DNA of 64,000 nt, from contig NZ_JAGJEG010000011.1 in NCBI RefSeq assembly GCF_018100905.1, positions 1-64,000 on the forward strand, in the 5' to 3' direction. This DNA comes from Pseudoalteromonas sp. MMG010. GTDB taxonomy: Bacteria > Pseudomonadota > Gammaproteobacteria > Enterobacterales > Alteromonadaceae. Shown here piece by piece: positions 30,518 through 40,486 of this stretch. Under the pieces are notes generated by a model. The model saw only the letters and a list, made by a program, of their open reading frames with translations, had not been told where the DNA came from and did not search any database. The number at the start of each line of letters is the position of its first letter. Positions within the stretch are counted from its first letter, which is position 1. The position numbers were made by a program, and so were the translations under genes.

Positions 30518-33500
30518 ATGTTATTCAATGGCGATTTAACGACAACGTGTCCAATTAGACAAAAAATCCGAGATTTTTACCGCATCGATGAAAATGCCGT
30601 AATTGACCACATTTTACCCCTTGCAGAAGTTGGGGTAAAAGCACGTAGCCGAGCATGGGAAAGAGCTCGCCAAATTGTTTTAAACATTCGTAAAGACCAA
30701 GATGGACAAAGTGGTGTTGATGCATTACTAAACGAATTTTCACTTTCAAGTGAAGAAGGTGTCGTACTTATGTGCTTAGCCGAAGCTCTGCTTCGCGTAC
30801 CAGATAAAGCAACTCAAGATACATTAATCCGCGATAAACTTGCAAAAGGTGATTGGAGCTCTCATTTAGGAAGCAGCGACTCGTTATTTGTAAATGCTTC
30901 ATCGTGGGGACTGTTAGTCACGGGTAAAATGGTTAACTACACAGATAAGACCAAAGAACAACAATTTGGCATGTTAAAAAAGACCATTGGTCGTTTAGGT
31001 GAGCCTGTTATTCGAAAGTCAGTTAACTTTGCAATGAAAATAATGGGTAAACAATTCGTCATGGGACGAACTATTGACGAAGCCATTGAGCGTGCAGCCG
31101 ATAAAGAACAAAAAGGCTATGTTTATTCGTACGATATGCTCGGTGAAGGGGCTCGTACAGCACAAGATGCGCAGCGTTATTATAATAGTTACATGAATGC
31201 CATACATGCAATTGGTACAGCGGCAAACGGTCGCGGACCAATTAAAAGCCCTGGCATATCAGTGAAATTATCAGCTATTCACCCTCGTTATGAATTTTCG
31301 CATAAAGAGCGTGTCATCACCGAAATAATTCCTAAATTAAAAGAGCTCGCTCTGGCGGCAAAAAAATACGATATTGGTTTCACTGTTGATGCAGAAGAGG
31401 CCGACCGTTTAGATATTTCTTTAGATATTATTGAGGCGGTATTTAGTGACCCTGACCTTGATGGTTGGCATGGATTTGGTTTAGCAGTACAAGCTTATCA
31501 AAAGCGTGCTATTTTTGTCATCGAATGGCTAACTGAGTTATCACGTCGCGTTGGCCGTAAATTAATGGTGCGATTGGTAAAAGGTGCATACTGGGATACC
31601 GAAATAAAAACGACACAGCAAGACGGACTCGATCATTACCCCGTATTTACGCGCAAAGCCACCACGGATGTTTCGTATAAAGCCTGTGCAATAAAAATGC
31701 TCGAAGCACGTGATGCGCTGTACCCTCAGTTTGCGACTCACAATGCATACACGGCAGCCACAATACTTGAAGTTGCTAAAGGCGATCATAGTGGTTTTGA
31801 ATTTCAACGCTTACACGGTATGGGCGAATCATTGTTTGATCAAATCGTCACCGAAGAAAAAATTCAATGCCGTGTTTACGCACCTGTTGGGCAACATGAA
31901 GACCTATTAGCATATTTAGTACGTCGTTTATTAGAAAACGGTGCCAACTCATCGTTTGTAAATGCCATTGTTGATACCACAAAGCCGGTAGAATCATTGT
32001 TACCAGATCCGGTAGAAACGCTTCAAGGACTTCGTAACAAGTACAATACCCAAATTAAAATGCCAATAGACTTGTACGGTGAAGAACGTGCAAATTCTAA
32101 AGGGATGGATTTAACCGATATTAATGTTATTACGCCATTTAAAGAAAATCTTGATAATTGGTTTAACGAACATTTAATTAAAGAAAGTGATGTACCACAA
32201 GGGTCATTAGCGGTTAAAAACCCAGCCAATCATCAAGAAATAATTGGTCATGTAAAATTACACAGCGCCGATGAAATGCAAGTTATGTTGGAAAATGCCG
32301 AAACGGCATTTGAATCATGGTCACAAACCACTGTAACAGAGCGTGCTAATTTACTGCGCAGAGTGGCTGATATATTGGAGCGACATCATGATGAGTTAGT
32401 TGCTATTTGTATCAAAGAAGCCGGTAAAGTAGCACAAGATGGTATTGATGAAGTACGTGAAGCAGTTGATTTTTGTCGATACTATGCAGCGCGTGCTGAA
32501 GAATTATCACAAGATGAGCGTTTTGAAGCACGTGGGGTTATCTTATGTATAAGCCCTTGGAATTTCCCGTTAGCCATTTTCTTAGGTCAAGTTGGAGCAG
32601 CTATTGTAACCGGCAATACCGTAATCGCTAAGCCAGCAGAACAAACAAGTTTAATTGCCTTGCGTGCCATTGAGCTTATGCTATCAGTCGGTCTGCCTGA
32701 GCATGTAGTACAGCCTGTGATTGCCCGTGGTGCAGAAGTGGGTAAAACGATTGTACCTGATGAGCGCATACAAGCTGTTATGTTTACTGGTTCAACTCAA
32801 ACTGGTACCGTCATTTCGCAAACTTTAGCTGCACGTAACGATATTCAAGTTCCACTGATTGCCGAAACAGGTGGACAAAACTGTATGATTGTTGACTCAA
32901 CAGCTCTGCCAGAGCAAGTGGTTGATGATGTAATTAGTTCAGGTTTTCAAAGTGCAGGCCAACGTTGCTCGGCTTTACGTGTATTGTTTATTCAAGACGA
33001 TGTAGCCGACGGCATAATTACGATGATTAAAGGTGCGTTAAAGGAGCTACATATTGGTGATCCATCACTATTATCTACCGATGTAGGTCCTGTTATTGAT
33101 GAAAAAGCACTAAAAAGCCTCAATGACCATGTTGAATACTTAAAAGGTAATGCAACACTGCATTATCAATGCGATATACCTGATAACAGTGAAAATGGTG
33201 CTTACTTCTTTGCTCCTCGTTTATACGAAATAGCCGATTTATCTATACTCAAACGTGAAGTATTTGGTCCATGTGTTCATATTGTTCGCTTTAAAGCGAA
33301 CGATATAGACAATGTGATTGATCAAATTAATAACACCGGTTTTGGCTTAACCATGGGAATACATTCACGCATAGAAGAGCGCTGTGAGTATTTAGCTAAA
33401 ATGTCTCGTGCAGGTAATGTGTATGTTAACCGCAATATGATCGGGGCTATTGTAGGTGTTCAGCCATTTGGTGGCCGCGGTTTATCGGGTACAGGCCCTA

Positions 33501-34321
33501 AAGCCGGTGGTCCTAACTACCTACAGCGCCTAGTGAAAGAAAAGGCATCGCCTGATAACGTACAAATGACGAACCTCACACCCGACGAGCTAGATTTACA
33601 TCATTACAGCGGAGCGAATGAGCAAGTTGAGCGATTAATGTTTAACTCAATGCGAGACGAAAAAATTTGGCGTGCAACCCCACTTAACGACCGAGTGTCG
33701 GCCGTTAGGCAATTGCTTGCAAAAATAGCAACCGTTGAAATCATCGACGATTTAGCCGACGATTTAGCATTAACACTTGCCGAAGCGCGTGCTCAATTAA
33801 ATCGACTAGAAAAGCACATGCGAAAGTATACGACCTTACCAGGGCCAACGGGGGAATCTAACACATTACACCTAGAAGCGCGTGGCTGTGTGGTTTGTTA
33901 TGCAGATAAAAGCACCTCATTTAATTTTTGGGCTCTGTCTATTATCACCGCTATTGCTGCTGGTAATACTGTAATTACGGTAGCTTCAGAGTTATTTTAC
34001 GATGAAGCTTTGGCCTTTAGAGATAAGTTTATTGCTACAGGCGTTGCAGAAGGTGTTTTCCAAGTAGCTCGTCCAAATCAGCTACAGGCAATATTAGCGC
34101 ACCCTCATTTGTCGGGGGCCGTCGTTGCAGCTCGTTCATCGAGATTAGGTTACTTTAGTCAACAATTGGCGCAACGAAAAGGAGCTATTTTACCGGTTAT
34201 TAGCTCTGAATATTACGATACTTTAATTAAGCGTTTAATTACTGAAAAGACCATTAGTATAGATACGACCGCCTCAGGGGGTAATACATCCTTAATGACT
34301 TTAGAAGAAGATGACGAGTAA
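30518..34321 (+). CDS. putA: PutA, bifunctional proline dehydrogenase/P5C dehydrogenase
   Basis: 1267 residues from the ATG at 30518, which has TAAGGG six bases ahead; an in-frame TTG at 30512 is less likely. Proline dehydrogenase barrel about 180-480 (YDMLGEGARTAQDAQ, RLVKGAYWDTEIK, ATHNAYTAA), aldehyde dehydrogenase about 560-1020 with catalytic Cys817 (SAGQRCSALR), and a further C-terminal ALDH-like domain to the end. It oxidises proline to glutamate through a channelled intermediate. It lacks the N-terminal ribbon-helix-helix of E. coli PutA, so it is not its own repressor. Confidence 0.96.
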   Translation: MLFNGDLTTTCPIRQKIRDFYRIDENAVIDHILPLAEVGVKARSRAWERARQIVLNIRKDQDGQSGVDALLNEFSLSSEEGVVLMCLAEALLRVPDKATQDTLIRDKLAKGDWSSHLGSSDSLFVNASSWGLLVTGKMVNYTDKTKEQQFGMLKKTIGRLGEPVIRKSVNFAMKIMGKQFVMGRTIDEAIERAADKEQKGYVYSYDMLGEGARTAQDAQRYYNSYMNAIHAIGTAANGRGPIKSPGISVKLSAIHPRYEFSHKERVITEIIPKLKELALAAKKYDIGFTVDAEEADRLDISLDIIEAVFSDPDLDGWHGFGLAVQAYQKRAIFVIEWLTELSRRVGRKLMVRLVKGAYWDTEIKTTQQDGLDHYPVFTRKATTDVSYKACAIKMLEARDALYPQFATHNAYTAATILEVAKGDHSGFEFQRLHGMGESLFDQIVTEEKIQCRVYAPVGQHEDLLAYLVRRLLENGANSSFVNAIVDTTKPVESLLPDPVETLQGLRNKYNTQIKMPIDLYGEERANSKGMDLTDINVITPFKENLDNWFNEHLIKESDVPQGSLAVKNPANHQEIIGHVKLHSADEMQVMLENAETAFESWSQTTVTERANLLRRVADILERHHDELVAICIKEAGKVAQDGIDEVREAVDFCRYYAARAEELSQDERFEARGVILCISPWNFPLAIFLGQVGAAIVTGNTVIAKPAEQTSLIALRAIELMLSVGLPEHVVQPVIARGAEVGKTIVPDERIQAVMFTGSTQTGTVISQTLAARNDIQVPLIAETGGQNCMIVDSTALPEQVVDDVISSGFQSAGQRCSALRVLFIQDDVADGIITMIKGALKELHIGDPSLLSTDVGPVIDEKALKSLNDHVEYLKGNATLHYQCDIPDNSENGAYFFAPRLYEIADLSILKREVFGPCVHIVRFKANDIDNVIDQINNTGFGLTMGIHSRIEERCEYLAKMSRAGNVYVNRNMIGAIVGVQPFGGRGLSGTGPKAGGPNYLQRLVKEKASPDNVQMTNLTPDELDLHHYSGANEQVERLMFNSMRDEKIWRATPLNDRVSAVRQLLAKIATVEIIDDLADDLALTLAEARAQLNRLEKHMRKYTTLPGPTGESNTLHLEARGCVVCYADKSTSFNFWALSIITAIAAGNTVITVASELFYDEALAFRDKFIATGVAEGVFQVARPNQLQAILAHPHLSGAVVAARSSRLGYFSQQLAQRKGAILPVISSEYYDTLIKRLITEKTISIDTTASGGNTSLMTLEEDDE

Positions 34322-34345
34322 CCTAAATTAAATACCCATAAAAAT

Positions 34346-34367
34346 AAAGGCACCTGTTGGTGCCTTT
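34346..34367 (+). terminator. terminator after putA
   Basis: AAAGGCACC, loop TGTT, GGTGCCTTTTT. Twenty-five bases after the stop codon. Confidence 0.93.
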
Positions 34368-34521
34368 TTATTTGCTTGTTTGATGAAACTCTGCAATTTG
34401 ATCTTGATATAGCAACAAACGTTACTTACCTTAAAAAATCACTGACAAAAGCAAAAAAACCTAAATAACCAAGAGCTAAAACATTGATTTAGAGCGCTTT
34501 TAATCATTTAATTATAAGTTA

Positions 34522-35514
34522 TTAATCAGGCCAATCTTGCAGTGCTTTTAAGCTAAACTCATAACCATCAAAATTAAGTACACTTTGCTCAGGAGTAATT
34601 TCATTAACTCTAAGTGCCCCTAAACGGTCTCCTTCATAAAGCTCACGACCATTAATCTTTATCCATCGTTTATCTGGAGTGGAAGAATAGATATGTGCTT
34701 GATATTTAATTGGCGGTATTAAACGAAGTAAACCATCTGGTAATAATTCTATTGGCTGCACTCTTGAAGATGATTTAGTTCCTTGCGTGACTTCATAATC
34801 ATTTAGTTGTTGGGTTTCTTGCACTGCTTTTGCAAATGCATTTTTAAGTTTATCAGGTACAGTCTCTAATTCAGGATCATCAAATCCAATCCTGGCTTGA
34901 CTATTATCATTAGTTAACGGCTTACCAAGCACTTTATATTTACTTAAATCCAGTTGCGTATTATTTTCATCCGCTGCGTTATTGATATTACTAGCCGTAT
35001 TAACGGTGTTAGCAGAATTTTTTTGCACCTTGCTCGCAGTCACCTTTTTAGGTTTTTGCTTTAAGGGTGTTTGTACCGCAATATATTCACCTTGTGCGTT
35101 TAGTGTTACTTGCTGTAAGCCATTTTCAGTTTGAATATATATTGGCTGCTGCTCAACGACTGTCGTAACTGGTGCGGAGTCTGCTGCAACAGGATCGCTT
35201 TTTATCTCTGCCATTGTACTTTGAGTACTTTTTGCGATTGAAGCAGGTAATGGTTCAGCCTCAAGCGCTAACGTTTGCTTAACGACATTAGCACTTGAAT
35301 CGTGACGACTGGGCTGTTGCTGTACCCATTGCCCCGTAAAATAACCACCAGCGATAAGTAAAATAGACACTAAGCTGGCACCAAGTCCAAATGAAATCTG
35401 GCGATAACGCTTTAATGCGTGTTGTTGTTTTTCTTGTGCCTGTTGCATATCGTATTGCACTGCATTTGCATCGCTACTTTGTGACTGCTTTAAAGCATCT
35501 AATAAAATAGACAT
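34522..35514 (-). CDS. gspB: GspB-like secretion-accessory protein
   Basis: 330 residues: short cytoplasmic N-terminus beginning MSILLDALKQSQSS, one membrane helix about 43-62, a Gln-, Thr- and Asn-rich periplasmic linker, then a compact C-terminal domain (about 255-330, PIKYQAHIYSSTPDKRWIKI, INGRELYEGDRL) typical of GspB. With GspA it helps place the type II secretin in the cell wall. It directly follows the GspA-like gene (11 bp). Confidence 0.82.
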   Translation of the reverse strand: MSILLDALKQSQSSDANAVQYDMQQAQEKQQHALKRYRQISFGLGASLVSILLIAGGYFTGQWVQQQPSRHDSSANVVKQTLALEAEPLPASIAKSTQSTMAEIKSDPVAADSAPVTTVVEQQPIYIQTENGLQQVTLNAQGEYIAVQTPLKQKPKKVTASKVQKNSANTVNTASNINNAADENNTQLDLSKYKVLGKPLTNDNSQARIGFDDPELETVPDKLKNAFAKAVQETQQLNDYEVTQGTKSSSRVQPIELLPDGLLRLIPPIKYQAHIYSSTPDKRWIKINGRELYEGDRLGALRVNEITPEQSVLNFDGYEFSLKALQDWPD

Positions 35515-35525
35515 AAATTACCTAG

Positions 35526-36446
35526 TTAAAAAATATATGAAAGCCCAAAGCCAGCAAAGAAAAGGCCAAATACGGCAATTGATAAGCCCAACTTAGCATT
35601 AAATTTAAAAGAATTACCTTGCTTCGTTGGTATTAAATCTAATGGGAGCGCTTCTTTTGCCGCCAATTGAACAATATCACTTTCGATGATCAATGTTTGC
35701 TTAGAGAACGCACTAACTAAAGCGCGTTCGCACACTAAGTTTATCAACCGAGGAACACCCTGAGTAAGTTCATGTACAGTTTTCATTGCTTCTAAAGTAA
35801 ACAGCCCTTTTTCAGAACCTGCAATAAACAATCTATGCTGTATATACGAAATAGTTTGCCCTTGAGTTAACGCAAGTAAATGATACCTTGCAGTAATTCT
35901 TTGTGCTAACTGCCTTAACTCATTGCGCTTTAATAATAATTGTAACTCGGGTTGACCTACCAAAACGATCTGTAATAGTTTTTTATGATTCGTTTCTATA
36001 TTAGTCAGTAACCTCAATTGCTCCAATACATCTGGAGCTAACAATTGTGCTTCATCAATAATTAATAATGTGTGAATACCGGCTGCATTATTTTTCTCTA
36101 AATACTGCTTAATTGTATTAGTAAGCACTTTAAGGCTAGTACTTTGTTCATCATAATCGATGCCTAGCTCATCACAGATACTACCTAGTAACTCTACCTG
36201 CGATAAAGCAGGATTATGTATCATCGCTGTTTGTGTATTCTCAGGGAGCTTTTCTAACATGCTACGAGTTAATGTGGTTTTACCTGTCCCCACTTCACCT
36301 GTTAGCAGTACAAAACCTCCATCTTCTCCCAGCCCATATGTTAAATGAGCTAATGCTTCTTTGTGTCGCTCACTTAAAAATAAATAATGAGGGTTAGGCG
36401 AGATTGAAAATGGTTTTTCGTGCAAGCCAAAATAACTTAAATACAC
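35526..36446 (-). CDS. gspA: GspA/ExeA-like AAA+ ATPase
   Basis: 306 residues: MYLSYFGLHEKPFSISPNPH start, Walker A GEVGTGKTTL, Walker B LLIIDEAQLL, and a C-terminal membrane helix (about 284-304). This is the ExeA/GspA ATPase domain, but the chain ends after the helix and lacks the periplasmic peptidoglycan-binding region of full-length ExeA (about 550 residues). It is thus in the size class of short relatives such as MshM. It is paired with gspB, so a secretin-assembly role is likely. Confidence 0.82.
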   Translation of the reverse strand: MYLSYFGLHEKPFSISPNPHYLFLSERHKEALAHLTYGLGEDGGFVLLTGEVGTGKTTLTRSMLEKLPENTQTAMIHNPALSQVELLGSICDELGIDYDEQSTSLKVLTNTIKQYLEKNNAAGIHTLLIIDEAQLLAPDVLEQLRLLTNIETNHKKLLQIVLVGQPELQLLLKRNELRQLAQRITARYHLLALTQGQTISYIQHRLFIAGSEKGLFTLEAMKTVHELTQGVPRLINLVCERALVSAFSKQTLIIESDIVQLAAKEALPLDLIPTKQGNSFKFNAKLGLSIAVFGLFFAGFGLSYIF

Positions 36447-36664
36447 CGCACTGTTCCTTCAAAATAAAATAAGCGCCTATAATGGCAAAAAAAACCGGTA
36501 AGTGACAATATTGTCAGGGTTTTATAGAAAAAAGAACGTTAAAAAGTAAATATACCGCAAATATCAAAATTTAAGATATATTTTATTAAACAAACACCTA
36601 TATTTTTAAAAGCGAATACGCAGAGGGGTTAATTTATTTTTCCTTCTCACTTTCATTTTTCACT

Positions 36665-37084
36665 ATGAGTAACAAAACCATGCATTCTCCCGCACAACAA
36701 ATAGCAAGTGTTGCTTTAGTGGTAAGAGATTACGACGAAGCCATTGATTTTTACACTAATAAATTACTTTTCACTTTACTTGAAGACACACAACTAGAGA
36801 AAGGAAAGCGTTGGGTACAAGTTGCCCCACCAAATACCTCAGGTATGAGCCTTATTTTAGCAAAAGCCTCTACTGAAGAACAAAGAAACGCGATTGGTAA
36901 TCAAACAGGTGGCCGTGTATTTCTGTTTTTACAAACCAATGACTTTTGGCGAGATTATAATCGAATGAAAGAAAAAGGCGTTACATTTACACAAGCTCCT
37001 AGAGAAGAAGATTATGGTACGGTTGTTGTGTTTCAAGACTTATATGGTAACAAATGGGATTTATTGCAACTTACCTCACAGTAA
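36665..37084 (+). CDS. glyoxalase/VOC superfamily protein
   Basis: 139 residues in two beta-alpha-beta repeats. SVALVVRDYDEAIDFYTNKL is the standard first repeat and FQDLYGNKWDLLQL the standard end. The likely metal or active residues are few, and the substrate cannot be read from the sequence. No clear ribosome binding site precedes the ATG; the ATG at 36680 is a possible alternative. Transcribed alone. Confidence 0.82.
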   Translation: MSNKTMHSPAQQIASVALVVRDYDEAIDFYTNKLLFTLLEDTQLEKGKRWVQVAPPNTSGMSLILAKASTEEQRNAIGNQTGGRVFLFLQTNDFWRDYNRMKEKGVTFTQAPREEDYGTVVVFQDLYGNKWDLLQLTSQ

Positions 37085-37166
37085 TGCCACGAAAGACGCT
37101 GAAGATATATTCTGCAGCGTCCATATAAGCTTACTTTACATTATCGATAAAACGTTAAATAAATGC

Positions 37167-37682
37167 CTACTCTTCATAGCGTACCAAGCGTAAATACACA
37201 TTACTGGTTTTATCATGCAAACTATTTAAACCACTATCAAATTGATAAACCCATGCTGAGCCTGTCGTCGTCACCCCTGAAGTATTACTCCAATAGTTTT
37301 GTGACTCAGTGTCAAAAAATACACTCTCATTAATACTTGGGTCGGTGCAACTATGCTCCAAAATAGTAGCGAGCTCTTTTATATTCGGTACTTGCCAATC
37401 ATCATACGAAGCTGTGTCATCATTTTGTGCGCCACGTAAAGCCTCTTGCCAAGTTAATTGTTGAGCTGATCCTGTACATGTATTGGTATCGCTATCATAA
37501 CTTTGACCATAGCTACACACTTGCCACATTAAGCCTGTTTGCGTATCTGATACCGTGCCATCTGCATTAATTGTAAAGCGTGCAGTCAGGCTTGTTTCAT
37601 CAACACTGTCATAACAGGTTTGTGCTGCGACATGGCTACTTAATACAAATAAAGAGACTGCCGTTATATATATATATTTCAT
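37167..37682 (-). CDS. exported DUF1566-domain protein
   Basis: 171 residues with a signal peptide (MKYIYITAVSLFVLSSHVAA-Q). The mature part is one DUF1566 (Lcl C-terminal) domain: TQTGLMWQVCSYGQ, LTWQEALRGAQ, DWQVPNIKELATILE, NYWSNTSG, and the end YLRLVRYEE. Several cysteine pairs fit a secreted protein. It follows the larger DUF1566 lipoprotein gene by 8 bp on the same strand and shares its C-terminal domain, so the two probably act together at the cell surface. Confidence 0.82.
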   Translation of the reverse strand: MKYIYITAVSLFVLSSHVAAQTCYDSVDETSLTARFTINADGTVSDTQTGLMWQVCSYGQSYDSDTNTCTGSAQQLTWQEALRGAQNDDTASYDDWQVPNIKELATILEHSCTDPSINESVFFDTESQNYWSNTSGVTTTGSAWVYQFDSGLNSLHDKTSNVYLRLVRYEE

Positions 37683-37690
37683 ATTTCCTC

Positions 37691-39349
37691 CTAACGACTA
37701 CGAACTAAACGAACATAAGCCGTTTGTTCTTTTGGATAGGCTAAATCGTTACCATTGCTCATATCGATTATATAAGCTTGCGAAAGACTGGTGCCATCAG
37801 CTGCTGTTTGTGACGTCCAATACCTTAAATGACCCAATGTGTCGTAATCTGGAGTATTTGGAAAGAAAGACTCATTAAGTAAAACATCTTGACCTTGCTT
37901 GCCATAATCTAACAAACCTAGTAGTTCATTATAAGTGGGGACACGCCAATTGGTGCCGCCACAAAAATCGAGATCATTAACTTCATCAACATAAGCTTGC
38001 AAACCACAATGCGTGTCGCTTGGGCACGTAGAGTTAGCTTCACCTGCGGTACTACCAACCGCAGTGGTACCATCTGTTGTTATAAACCAAGTATAATGAT
38101 TATTTGCAGCTCGTGTTTGGGTATCTGGCAAGGTACTCATTACCACTTCTTTAACTTCCCATACCAGCCCAGTTACATTATCTCTAATACAACTAAAGTC
38201 ATCGGATTCATCGCTTACTTCATCTGCAAACTCGTTTAATTTAGTATAGTCAAAGGCAAGATCGCCCTGCCCTATTTTGTCTAAATTATTAGCAAAACTA
38301 TCGCGTCCAAGTTCTGCATCTTGCTCTGGAAAATCAGCACTATCACAATTTATTCTTTGCGTATTGTTGTAACATTGATCAATACCAGTATCGTTTATTA
38401 AGCCAAGGGATTTAGGTGTAATATCAATTGTTACATCGTCAGTATCAGTACGCCCTTCGGAGTCAGTAACCGTTACTTGAAAACTAATTTCAGTATTTGT
38501 ATCGACATCTGAGGCAATAAAACTTGTTGTACATTGCTCACTATTGGCAAGTGTTTCAGCAACACCTGTCAATTGCTCCCATTCGCAGCTATAGGTATCG
38601 GTTGTTACTTCACTGTCGGTTGCATCTAAAGTCACTTCGTCAAATTCATCGACTTGTTGATCTTCACCAGCTTGGGCAATAACCACTTCATCTGTTTCAT
38701 TAAGCGTTAAATCATACTCAATACTACTCACACCGCCTTCATCATCGGTCACTGTTAACTGCCAGATAAAATTAGTATTTTCGTCTAGAAGAGGATGGTT
38801 AAAGCTAATTGTAGAGTTTGTAAAACTATCCACTTCCAAAGTTGAACCAGAAAGTAACTCCCACACATAACTATCTATTTGCCCATTTTCATCGGGGTCA
38901 TATGATTCTTCAGCACTTAAGGTCACCACATCATTATATTCTGATGGCAATGTTTCTGGTGCAGTTTGTGTTACCACTGCAATAGGGATTTGGTTATTAG
39001 ATGTTATAAATATACTCACTTCATCGCTGACTAAGCTACCGTTATCGGTTTGATAACTTACACTTAAAATGAGTTCGCTGTCAGCTTTAACATCGGGTGC
39101 CGTTAGCGTTTGCTCGGCACCATCAAGGGGGAATCCGTCAATTGAAGGGCCACTGACTCGCTGCCAAGTATAAGTACCGTCATCCGGCGAGCCTGTTGCT
39201 GTAATTGTAAAATCTGTTTTTTCTATAATATTAAGATCAGAACCGGCATTTACAGTCGTTTGGATATCAGCGCTACTGTCAGAACCTCCTCCGCCACATG
39301 CACTTAATAGCACACACGAAACAAGTGGTATATAAGCTAATGCTTTCAT
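37691..39349 (-). CDS. DUF1566 surface lipoprotein with Ig/PKD-like repeats
   Basis: 552 residues from the ATG at 39349, which has AAGGA eight bases ahead; an ATG nine bases upstream lies too close to that site. Lipobox LLSACGGGG. Three PKD/cadherin-like beta repeats follow (for example YTWQRVSGPSIDG, DSYVWELLSGSTLEV, YSCEWEQLTGV), then a DUF1566 domain (VTGLVWEVKEVVM, TNWRVPTYNELLGLLD, YWTSQTAADG, YVRLVRSR). Very acidic (Asp, Glu, Thr, Ser). An outer-membrane adhesin-like role is plausible but unproven. Confidence 0.8.
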   Translation of the reverse strand: MKALAYIPLVSCVLLSACGGGGSDSSADIQTTVNAGSDLNIIEKTDFTITATGSPDDGTYTWQRVSGPSIDGFPLDGAEQTLTAPDVKADSELILSVSYQTDNGSLVSDEVSIFITSNNQIPIAVVTQTAPETLPSEYNDVVTLSAEESYDPDENGQIDSYVWELLSGSTLEVDSFTNSTISFNHPLLDENTNFIWQLTVTDDEGGVSSIEYDLTLNETDEVVIAQAGEDQQVDEFDEVTLDATDSEVTTDTYSCEWEQLTGVAETLANSEQCTTSFIASDVDTNTEISFQVTVTDSEGRTDTDDVTIDITPKSLGLINDTGIDQCYNNTQRINCDSADFPEQDAELGRDSFANNLDKIGQGDLAFDYTKLNEFADEVSDESDDFSCIRDNVTGLVWEVKEVVMSTLPDTQTRAANNHYTWFITTDGTTAVGSTAGEANSTCPSDTHCGLQAYVDEVNDLDFCGGTNWRVPTYNELLGLLDYGKQGQDVLLNESFFPNTPDYDTLGHLRYWTSQTAADGTSLSQAYIIDMSNGNDLAYPKEQTAYVRLVRSR

Positions 39350-39438
39350 GCTTAGCATCCTTCATTGTCAAAAAGTCGTTTTATTGACAATAGTTAAGCA
39401 ATAAAAATGCCACTATATAGAGAACTTAATATTCAATA

Positions 39439-39771
39439 TTATAAATAGCTATCTTGGTGAACTCTAACAAATAACTTAGTGCCTTTTTTACTATAATCGA
39501 CTTTGTACTCACGACCATCTAAAGCTTGGATAAATAATAATTGTTTTACTTCACTAAATACATCGGGTGAAGCAATACTCACCATTTCTAGGTAACGCTC
39601 TTTTGCTGCTCGTCTGTTTTTTGGTAACTCTTCTTTAAAAGGCTCCAAGCCATGTTGGGTTACTTTTATACGAGGATCAGAATCACCATTAACGATTACT
39701 AAATCGAGTTTTTTATCTTTATGAATTATGGTATTACGACCACTTTTAATAAAAGCTCTTTCTTGGCTCAT
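39439..39771 (-). CDS. hypothetical protein, 110 residues
   Basis: Not a family I recognise. Soluble, charged, with no signal peptide or membrane helix; MSQERAFIKSGRNTIIHKDK at the start, and a beta-rich end (REYKVDYSKKGTKLFVRVHQ). It lies 22 bp after the next gene on the same strand, so the two are probably cotranscribed. A GGAAGT stretch precedes the ATG. Confidence 0.7.
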   Translation of the reverse strand: MSQERAFIKSGRNTIIHKDKKLDLVIVNGDSDPRIKVTQHGLEPFKEELPKNRRAAKERYLEMVSIASPDVFSEVKQLLFIQALDGREYKVDYSKKGTKLFVRVHQDSYL

Positions 39772-39793
39772 ATTGACTTCCTACAACTTTAAA

Positions 39794-40486
39794 TTAAGCA
39801 TCTGTTTGCTTAGTATTTAATTTAATAAACTGCTGTGGATTATATTTCCATTTATTTAAACGGTTACTAACGTCACAGACATCCGTATCTAACTCACTTG
39901 CTAGGAGTAATAAGTCATACCCTGTAAATTCTTTTATAAGCGCAGTTCTATTTGCAAACATGGCTAATAATCCGGAATACTTATACCCAGCTTTTGATTT
40001 ATAATTCGACTCTTCTATTAACCATTTTGATGGGCAATTGCCAATTTTGCAATTTTTTTGTGCTATTTGTAGAAATAAGTTGCGCTGCTCTATCAATAAT
40101 TTACCCGCTAATCTTATCGAAATATTCATCAACAGCTCATCGATATTATTCACTCTAATTCCCAAAGCATTTATAGCCGTTCCATCTGCCATTTTTGGGA
40201 CGCCACAATAACGAATATTTGACGCCTTTAATCGCCAACAGCCAAATTTATGATAATAAATAAACTCATCGTGATTTAGTTCGATATTATTATAAGGTTG
40301 CTGTGTTTTTAAAAAGCCAATTAAAATGCTAACAACACATACGCTGACTATAAATATTTCAATGATACTTATAACAGTGGGTTGTAAAATATTAAACAGC
40401 ATTATAAATACTAAACCAAAAGCACCTACTATAATGCACTCTATTGCATGGCGAGCGCCTTGAGCTCGGTATTTAATACTTGTCAC
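39794..40486 (-). CDS. membrane protein, DUF2982-like
   Basis: 230 residues with two N-terminal membrane helices (about 15-34 and 40-58) and a cytoplasmic part of about 165 residues. The stretch ALGIRVNNIDELLMNISIRL followed by AGKLLIEQRNLFLQ resembles DUF2982, a family I know only from Vibrio, Shewanella and Pseudoalteromonas type genomes, with no function. First gene of a pair, divergent from the RND efflux genes. Confidence 0.65.
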   Translation of the reverse strand: MTSIKYRAQGARHAIECIIVGAFGLVFIMLFNILQPTVISIIEIFIVSVCVVSILIGFLKTQQPYNNIELNHDEFIYYHKFGCWRLKASNIRYCGVPKMADGTAINALGIRVNNIDELLMNISIRLAGKLLIEQRNLFLQIAQKNCKIGNCPSKWLIEESNYKSKAGYKYSGLLAMFANRTALIKEFTGYDLLLLASELDTDVCDVSNRLNKWKYNPQQFIKLNTKQTDA

